From Verrucomicrobiia bacterium (lineage in GTDB: Bacteria > Verrucomicrobiota > Verrucomicrobiia > Limisphaerales > Pedosphaeraceae): a stretch of DNA of 64,000 bases. Shown here one piece after another: positions 58,258-64,000 of this stretch. The notes under the pieces were generated by a model. It had not been told where the DNA came from. It did no database searches and saw nothing but the letters and a program-made list of their open reading frames with translations. The stretch's first letter is position 1. Each line of letters opens with the position of its first letter. The stretch is taken from assembly GCA_036268055.1 (NCBI GenBank), contig DATAUW010000041.1, positions 248,001-312,000 of the forward strand, read 5' to 3'. The position numbers and the translations under genes were made by a program.

Positions 58258-59931
58258 TTAAGGCGATTGAAAAGACCACTGCTGGTTGGCGCCGCCATTA
58301 CTGCTGTAGATATCCACCAATGCTCCCGGACTCTTGGATGCACCGGCTACTTCCATGAGTTTCGCACTCTGAACTCCCTGGATAGTTCCGGCGGTCGCCG
58401 AAATCACCCATTTCTGGTTACTGCCGCCGTTGCTGTCATATAATTGCACGGCGGTCCCGTTCGCCGTCCCCTGCCCTTTGACATCCAGGACGCGCCCACT
58501 TTGCACGCCGGTGATCGTGTATTGCCCGCTTCCCAGGCTGGTCAGATTCCAGAGTTGGTTCGCACCCGCGTTATAAGTCCATTGCTCCAAAGGCGTGCCG
58601 TTGGTGGTGGCTTGACCGGTGGCGTCCAGGGCCAGTCCGCTATTCAGGTTGACGATGCGATAGGGTCCGCTGCCCAAACCTTGCCACGTGTTACCGGTAA
58701 GTGTAGTGCTGAATGAACTCGAGGCATCGGTAAATTGCGTCTGGCCACTGGCCAAGTTCAACACCGTGTTCGTATAAAATTTGCCCGAACCCGAAACTCC
58801 GGAGACTATATAGATACCCGTTTTAGCCGGATGATTGATGACATTGTTCGGCCCGAACACAATAGTTCCGCCGTTGGGATAAGTGGGAGTTCCAACCTGG
58901 AAACCATTTCCCGCTGAGTTGTTCAGGATATTGCCAGTAAAGGTCGCCGTGGTACGGGCATCACCGGTTCCGATACAGGACGCCTCATCCACCGTGCCGC
59001 AACCATAGACCACATTGTTCTTGATCATGCCGTTCACCAGCGGATCTCCCGTGGAGCCAAAAGTGCTGGCTTCGATGCCGCATTCCAAAACCGTGTTGGA
59101 AACCAGGCATCCCGAGACGACCGAATTGGAACCGCCCGCGATGCGAATGCCATTAGCGCCATCGTCGTTAAGCGACGTACAATTCAGGATTTGCGGATGG
59201 ACCATGTTACCTGATCCCTGCGCGTTGATGGCAAAACCATCGTCATTTGCGCCGGTTTGCGTGCAGTTTTGGATCGTCAGGTTTGCCCCGGCGGTATTTG
59301 GATCAGTGCCGGCGTTATTGATATTAGCACCATCCGCAAAGGTATTGGTCAACAGGCAACTCTGGATCGTGCCGCTCGTCCCCGACGCCCAAATCCCGGC
59401 GTCGGAATGATGGATCGTGACATTTTCAATCAACCAACCGACCCCTTTGATATTGATTCCATAAGAAGCATTGACACCGCGAGAGGTGCCGTTGCCATCA
59501 ATCATCAGGTTCTCAACCGTGCAACTCAACAAGGATAATTGAGTAGCCGTAATGTCGGAGGAGTTCTGATTACGATAGATCACACTGGATGCGCCCGCTC
59601 CGCCAATAGTGATGCCGGTGGCGTTCAATGAACCTTTAACCTGAAATGTTCCGGCGGGAACCCAAACGCTCTTACCCTGCGTCTGCGCGGCATTAATGCA
59701 GTTTTGAATATCAGTAGTATTGTCAGCGGAACCTGTGCTGGCGCCGTAGGTGGTTATCGAAAGGCTGTTGGGAGGCTGCGTCTGCCCACGAACATCATGA
59801 ACCATCGCGGCGCACACGAGAGTCAACAGACCTAATTTATAAAGAACACTGAACTTTCGTCTGGATGAATCAAACCCACGTGCAGTTACAACATAAGACT
59901 GTGCTGTCTTCTGATCTGATGTATTTATCAT
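58258..59931 (-). CDS. Secreted beta-helix protein with ricin-type lectin domain (paralogue B)
   Basis: The 557-residue protein has a long basic lead and a signal core (LYKLGLLTLVCAAMVHDVRG). The beta-helix (residues about 50-410) nearly matches that of the protein at 54961-57255: NQNSSDITATQLSLLSCTVE, MIDGNGTSRGVNASYGINIK. The C-terminus is a ricin/CBM13 lectin domain (residues about 423-557) with three QxW motifs, in ANQLWNL, SNQKWVI and ANQQWSF. The lectin would target the protein to a sugar chain. The beta-helix motifs recall GH87 alpha-1,3-glucanases, but I cannot prove catalysis. It may have arisen by inverted duplication of paralogue A. Confidence 0.86.
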   Translation of the reverse strand: MINTSDQKTAQSYVVTARGFDSSRRKFSVLYKLGLLTLVCAAMVHDVRGQTQPPNSLSITTYGASTGSADNTTDIQNCINAAQTQGKSVWVPAGTFQVKGSLNATGITIGGAGASSVIYRNQNSSDITATQLSLLSCTVENLMIDGNGTSRGVNASYGINIKGVGWLIENVTIHHSDAGIWASGTSGTIQSCLLTNTFADGANINNAGTDPNTAGANLTIQNCTQTGANDDGFAINAQGSGNMVHPQILNCTSLNDDGANGIRIAGGSNSVVSGCLVSNTVLECGIEASTFGSTGDPLVNGMIKNNVVYGCGTVDEASCIGTGDARTTATFTGNILNNSAGNGFQVGTPTYPNGGTIVFGPNNVINHPAKTGIYIVSGVSGSGKFYTNTVLNLASGQTQFTDASSSFSTTLTGNTWQGLGSGPYRIVNLNSGLALDATGQATTNGTPLEQWTYNAGANQLWNLTSLGSGQYTITGVQSGRVLDVKGQGTANGTAVQLYDSNGGSNQKWVISATAGTIQGVQSAKLMEVAGASKSPGALVDIYSSNGGANQQWSFQSP

Positions 59932-60217
59932 AACTAATAATGTTAGTGCTGGTGTTAATGGTGATTCGCCGCTGGTGATAGGGCACGAAGCCGAGAGAGT
60001 CCACCTGAGCGGTGAGTGGTTTATTGGATTACGTTGCCATCTTAACGTGGTTTTGGGGAGTGTCTAATTTTTAATCCGCTGCAACGCTTTAGCTAGCCCG
60101 AAAACGGGGTGACCTAAAACGTACATCAGTGCGTTAATAATAGAATCAACTATGAGGTTGATTTTTTCGTTCTCTTGCGGATAATCGAGGTTAATCACCG
60201 GCATAACTAATCCGTTT

Positions 60218-61597
60218 ATGTTTCGTTATCAAGTGCCTTATAGGTATTACACCATAGCCAAATTTGGCTTTGGAGCCGCCTATTTGTGGTACGTTTTCGA
60301 CCTGTTTAGGATTCACTCGGCAATTTGGCATAACGCAGCTTTTCCAATTTCTGCGCCGGACAATTTAATCTTTTCCGGCAACGTATTTCTCGATGCTTAT
60401 TTACGCCCGGCGGCTGTTGCGTTGAGCGGGCAAACCGCGGTATGGATATTGTTTATTATGTCCCCATTCGTCGTGGGATTGTATCTATGGGGGCGACATA
60501 GACTGCTTCAAATGGCAATAGGAGGCTGGATTAGTCTAAGCATGATCCTATTGAATTCTCTCGTCGGTGTTTTTAACTCGACCGCTGATATTTGGGTGAA
60601 TCTGGTTTTTTTGGCCTACGGTCTCTCAGCCATGGTGCAGGCCAACGGGGGATGGAAGACGTGTGAATCGGGCTTCAGCCTGGCGCAGTGGCGGGCCAAT
60701 CCGGTTCTATCCAGCACGTTTGCGTGGCTGGTAGTTCTGATTCAATTTTGCGTCTATTTTTTCGCTGGAATAAACAAACTGGTCTATGGATGGACTCCGT
60801 GGATACACGGCCTCGCGCTTCAGAATCTGGCATACGATAGCTCCATGCGGGCATTCGTGCGGGACATTTCTGTGCCGCCATTGTTGGCTTTCCTTCTCGG
60901 TTATCTCACGCTTTTTCAGAGATTGATTGTTCCATTCGGTTTTTTTCTCCGGCGCTATAGAATTTGGACTGTGATAATCCTCGGCTCCATGCACATCGGC
61001 TATGCGATCTTGATGTATGTGAATTTGTTTCCGGTGATCGGCCTGTCTTGTCTGGCGATGGTGATGCCACCGGTCTTTTCAAATGTGAGCCACAAAAAAA
61101 TCCATGGGCGCAAAAAATCGCAGGATGCCGTCTCTTATCGCATGCAACCTGCGGGACGAATTTCCCGAGGCGTTCTGGTCATTTTTTCGGCCTGGATGCT
61201 ACTGGAGCCGTTGCGTTTGATAAAATTCCCGGCGACCCCTTGGGAAAACAAACTCATGATTGTGCCTGCGTGGCGGATGTTCGCTGATGGCGGGGCGACT
61301 GCCGGTGAGGAGTGGCGGCTGATTTTGGACACGCCGCAAGGACCGATTGACGGAACCAAAATCGCCCTTGGATTACTGCCACAAGTGTGGCGCGACCGAT
61401 TTTATATTGACGACATCCTTCATGAAATATTGATCGGCAATACGGGACCGGGAACCCTTCCCGAAAAACTCGCCGCAGCTACCGAGCATGCCTACGCAAG
61501 CTCGCAATCATTGTCTAATAACGCGCCGACGGTCCTCGGTTCCAGTTTTAATATTTACCGAAGAAAACCAGTCTTTGAAGCCGGGAAAAGTCTTTGA
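60218..61597 (+). CDS. HTTM-like (vitamin K-dependent gamma-carboxylase-related) membrane protein
   Basis: The 459-residue protein has about eight to nine membrane segments: IAKFGFGAAYLWYVFDLFRI, WILFIMSPFVVGLYLWGRHR, FAWLVVLIQFCVYFFAGINK. The FAGINKL-x-YGWTPWIHGLAL string resembles the HTTM core of gamma-carboxylase-like proteins. The C-terminal 130 residues are soluble and predicted beta-rich (EEWRLILDTPQGPIDGTKIA). Whether it carboxylates anything is unknown. The gap of 287 bases before it shows nothing I can identify. Confidence 0.78.
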   Translation: MFRYQVPYRYYTIAKFGFGAAYLWYVFDLFRIHSAIWHNAAFPISAPDNLIFSGNVFLDAYLRPAAVALSGQTAVWILFIMSPFVVGLYLWGRHRLLQMAIGGWISLSMILLNSLVGVFNSTADIWVNLVFLAYGLSAMVQANGGWKTCESGFSLAQWRANPVLSSTFAWLVVLIQFCVYFFAGINKLVYGWTPWIHGLALQNLAYDSSMRAFVRDISVPPLLAFLLGYLTLFQRLIVPFGFFLRRYRIWTVIILGSMHIGYAILMYVNLFPVIGLSCLAMVMPPVFSNVSHKKIHGRKKSQDAVSYRMQPAGRISRGVLVIFSAWMLLEPLRLIKFPATPWENKLMIVPAWRMFADGGATAGEEWRLILDTPQGPIDGTKIALGLLPQVWRDRFYIDDILHEILIGNTGPGTLPEKLAAATEHAYASSQSLSNNAPTVLGSSFNIYRRKPVFEAGKSL

Positions 61598-61746
61598 TTG
61601 CGACGCTCGCCTTGCCCCCGAAATCGGGGGGTGGTCAACTGAACGGCCAAATGCCATAATGGCGGGAAGCAAGCCCGAAAACATTGGAACTTTTCTGCCG
61701 TGGTGTCGTCACCTCGGCCAATGGTTACGGCGACGGAAAACCGGCG

Positions 61747-63501
61747 ATGGATGCACGTTTAACATTTAGGTACTTTCGTGGCTCTCGAAGCAAAAGGCTG
61801 GACTTACTAAGCACTGTCCTCATCACATTGTTAATGTTGGCCGCTCCGCTATTAGAAGCGCGAGCAAGTCGTTCGACACCGACGGCCACCAATCTGGTGG
61901 AAATTCAATCCGTAACGGTTAAGGACACACCCGTATCTATAACCGCAGCGAAACAAAAGCCCGTGCGCTTGCCGCCTTTCGCGGAAGATGTGACGTTTAA
62001 TTTCGGATTCATCACCAGCGCCAGCCGCCCGCCGACACGGCTTTCGTGCAAATTGGAAGGATTCGACAATAATTGGGATCTGGGCGGAGGAGAAATGTAC
62101 GTGGTTATCCGGTTTTATAATAAGACCGGCGACATGGTGGCGGCCACGCAGTTTCAATCTCGCCGGGACAGTGCCGGGTGGCATAACAATTTTGATACTT
62201 CAACCCTTACCCATCGCCGGGAGACAGTGGTCGTGCCGCCGGACGCATCGCGATTGCTATTTGTCGTTACCTCGGCCGGGCCTCAATCAACCGAAGGAGT
62301 ATATGTATTGACTGATCTGAATATCTCCGAGGCTTCTTTAGACGGCTCATCCAAAGTGTTACTTCAATTTCCTAATGACAAGCTGCGCTATGGAGGGATG
62401 TCAAACTCCCCTGATGCCGGGTGGATTCGTGACGGCACCACTCCACGAATGGCCAAGATCGTTGAATTCGGCCAGAGCCCGACGACCAAAGCTCTTGCCC
62501 TGATGGATGACGATCCCCGCGGCCACGCGGAATGGCACAATAATTTGGAACAGGCTCCCACAGTGACCCCCGGCGACCGCATTTTGATGGAATGGAATGA
62601 GATGTTCAGCATCGGAGAAAGCGGCATGCACATAGCGAATTACCCTCAGCTTCCACCGGGAAACTATTTGTTCCGCGTCAGGGAAGTAAATCTAATGGAA
62701 CTGCCGACCGGCGTGGAAACCTCCTTGGCCATCATCGTGCCAGTTCCCTATTGGAAGACGACGTGGTTTTGGATTATCGCCTTTCTCGCAATCATAACTC
62801 TGATCATGGGAGCCTGGCGCTACTTCATTCTGATCGGAACGCAACGCGATATGCTGCGTCTCGAAAAGCAGCGTTTGCTCGAGCATGAACGTGTAAGAAT
62901 AGCTCGCGATATTCATGATGACCTCGGCGCTCGTGTCACAAAGATATCGCTGGTGAGCGCATTGGCGCGCGATAATTCGGACGACGCCAAACGAGTGCGG
63001 GGTGACCTGGAGCAGATCACTCAGATGTCGCGTGACTTAATTACCGCGCTCTACGAAACGGTGTGGGCGGTGGATCCCGATAATGATAACCTGAAGGAAT
63101 TAGGAAATTATATTTTCCAAATGGTGAACGATATGTGCGAGGGCGCGGAATTCTGCTGCCGTTTTCACATCGGAGATTTGTCTCGGGAAATCGGCGTTTC
63201 AAGCCAGGTGCGTCATAACCTCTGCATGGCTGTCAAGGAAGCAGTGAATAATGTGATCAAGCATGCGCAGGCGACGGAAGTCACGGTCCGCATTTCCTAC
63301 AAGGACACAAGATTGACGGTTTCGGTTCAAGATAACGGGCGGGGTTTTGATGTTGCCAGCACAGTCTCGGGTCACGGCTTGCAAAATATCAAAGGCCGGC
63401 TGGGTGAAATCACCGGGGACTCGCGGATTGAAAGCCAGCCCGGTCAAGGCACGACGATCTGGATATATGTCGAAGTCGCACAATGCCAATGGTCGTCATG
63501 A
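61747..63501 (+). CDS. Sensor histidine kinase (HisKA_3/NarX-like) with a split Y_Y_Y-like sensor region
   Basis: The 584-residue protein starts at 61747; the frame is open to a TTG at 61684 but lacks a signal there. N-terminal anchor near residues 20-38, then a large outside domain. Half of a Y_Y_Y-type motif (FITSASRPPTRLSCKLEGFD, residues about 87-106) and the other half (LPPGNYLFRVREVNLMELPT, about 302-321, ending with TTWFWI) are divided by about 190 residues of beta-rich sequence. A single membrane helix (about 337-360) leads to HisKA_3 with His390 in IARDIHDDLGARVTKISLVS, and HATPase_c with NNVIKHAQATEVTVRISYKD and DNGRGFDVAS. It is probably partnered by the regulator that follows at 63560. 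Confidence 0.9.
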   Translation: MDARLTFRYFRGSRSKRLDLLSTVLITLLMLAAPLLEARASRSTPTATNLVEIQSVTVKDTPVSITAAKQKPVRLPPFAEDVTFNFGFITSASRPPTRLSCKLEGFDNNWDLGGGEMYVVIRFYNKTGDMVAATQFQSRRDSAGWHNNFDTSTLTHRRETVVVPPDASRLLFVVTSAGPQSTEGVYVLTDLNISEASLDGSSKVLLQFPNDKLRYGGMSNSPDAGWIRDGTTPRMAKIVEFGQSPTTKALALMDDDPRGHAEWHNNLEQAPTVTPGDRILMEWNEMFSIGESGMHIANYPQLPPGNYLFRVREVNLMELPTGVETSLAIIVPVPYWKTTWFWIIAFLAIITLIMGAWRYFILIGTQRDMLRLEKQRLLEHERVRIARDIHDDLGARVTKISLVSALARDNSDDAKRVRGDLEQITQMSRDLITALYETVWAVDPDNDNLKELGNYIFQMVNDMCEGAEFCCRFHIGDLSREIGVSSQVRHNLCMAVKEAVNNVIKHAQATEVTVRISYKDTRLTVSVQDNGRGFDVASTVSGHGLQNIKGRLGEITGDSRIESQPGQGTTIWIYVEVAQCQWSS

Positions 63502-63559
63502 TAGACAGTTTTATGCGATTATAATTCAAAGTGACCATCAACCATTTATTATTACGGCA

Positions 63560-64000
63560 ATGAAAAAACAAATCGCCGTCGTTGAAGACGACTGGGGGCT
63601 GAGAGACCAGCTCGTAAAAATCATCGAAAGCGCGCCGGACATGGAGTGCAGCGGCGCCTTTGGCTCCGCGGAAGAGGCCATCCCTCATTTCGGAAAGCAT
63701 TCTCCCGATGTGATCCTCATGGACATCAAACTGCCACAAATGTCCGGCATTGAATGTCTGATCATGGTGAAAAAATTCACTCCTTCGGTACAGGTGATCA
63801 TGGTTACCGTCTATAAAGACAGCGAACGGATTTTTCAGGCGTTAAAGGCTGGCGCCAACGGTTACCTGATCAAGTCCGCCCCGCCCGAACAGATGATCGC
63901 TGCCATTCGTGATGTCTCCACTGGAAGCGCCCCCTTGTCCGGTCCGATTGCGCTCAGGGTCGTGGAACATTTTCACAAAATGGGACCCGCTCCAAAGGAA
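63560..64000 (+). CDS. NarL/LuxR-type response regulator, partial
   Basis: The visible 147 residues contain a receiver domain: IAVVEDDWGLRDQLVKIIES, phospho-acceptor Asp in DVILMDIKLPQMSGIECLIM, and YLIKSAPPEQMIAAIRDVST. The right edge cuts it before the output domain; the family normally carries a LuxR-type HTH there. It is 58 bases after the histidine kinase gene on the same strand, so the two form a two-component pair. The Thr and Lys switch positions (MVTVYKD, IKSAP) are present. Confidence 0.9.
   Translation, partial: MKKQIAVVEDDWGLRDQLVKIIESAPDMECSGAFGSAEEAIPHFGKHSPDVILMDIKLPQMSGIECLIMVKKFTPSVQVIMVTVYKDSERIFQALKAGANGYLIKSAPPEQMIAAIRDVSTGSAPLSGPIALRVVEHFHKMGPAPKE

Overview
The window looks like a chromosomal segment of a Verrucomicrobiota bacterium, probably from the Pedosphaerales/Limisphaerales side (old subdivision 3). 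This is inferred from content, since no rRNA gene is present: a PEP-CTERM protein, a prepilin-like secreted protein with an H-x9-DG motif, spherulin-4-like and right-handed beta-helix secreted proteins, a GH95 fucosidase, PQQ-like beta-propeller proteins, and many intergenic palindromic repeats. I see no tRNA, rRNA, CRISPR array, integrase or transposase gene.

1-13.5 kb: an ABC exporter pair (permease cut by the window edge) divergent from a TesA-like esterase, then a secreted GH95 alpha-L-fucosidase, a lytic transglycosylase, two lipoproteins, ribokinase, PolX, Maf, a DUF1802 protein, a nucleoside symporter and a GrpB-like protein. 13.5-17 kb: a minus-strand cluster of flavin reductase-like protein, gcvT, gcvH, glutaredoxin and lipA, covering glycine cleavage and lipoylation but lacking the P protein. 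17-27 kb: a DPE2-like 4-alpha-glucanotransferase, a SUKH protein, a beta-propeller protein, ParA, a hibernation factor, and an overlapping amidohydrolase-bioF-bioA run. 27-36 kb: mixed housekeeping genes (EVE, YggS, cupin, EamA, rhodanese, hydrolase, transaldolase with a clear terminator, LysM protein, a second beta-propeller protein).

36.7-39.8 kb is the most interesting stretch. A SAM-I riboswitch precedes a threonine-synthase-like PLP enzyme, a His-rich lipoprotein, a ThiS/MoaD-type sulfur carrier ending in Gly-Gly, and a NIL-domain protein. SAM control plus a sulfur carrier suggests that this operon makes homocysteine/methionine rather than, or as well as, threonine. A MocA-like cytidylyltransferase gene then meets, tail to tail, a two-subunit molybdenum hydroxylase, which fits cofactor supply to that enzyme.

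43-64 kb is accessory in character. It has a PEP-CTERM protein, an IgGFc-binding-like protein, a small XRE regulator, a FUSC-like membrane protein, a four-copy 180-bp tandem repeat, purM, a prepilin-like protein, a hybrid histidine kinase with a separate response regulator, secreted spherulin-4 and beta-helix proteins (two paralogues facing each other with different C-terminal domains), an HTTM-like membrane protein, and a histidine kinase/NarL-type response regulator pair at the right edge.

Several repeat families run through the window: REP-like hairpins (five copies, two of them as inverted pairs), a CT-rich palindrome (three copies), the 180-bp tandem array, a 147-bp MITE-like element, and a ~135-bp inverted repeat. 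Many genes have long upstream ORF extensions; where start choice mattered I used conserved N-termini, signal peptides, upstream overlaps and ribosome-binding-site context.
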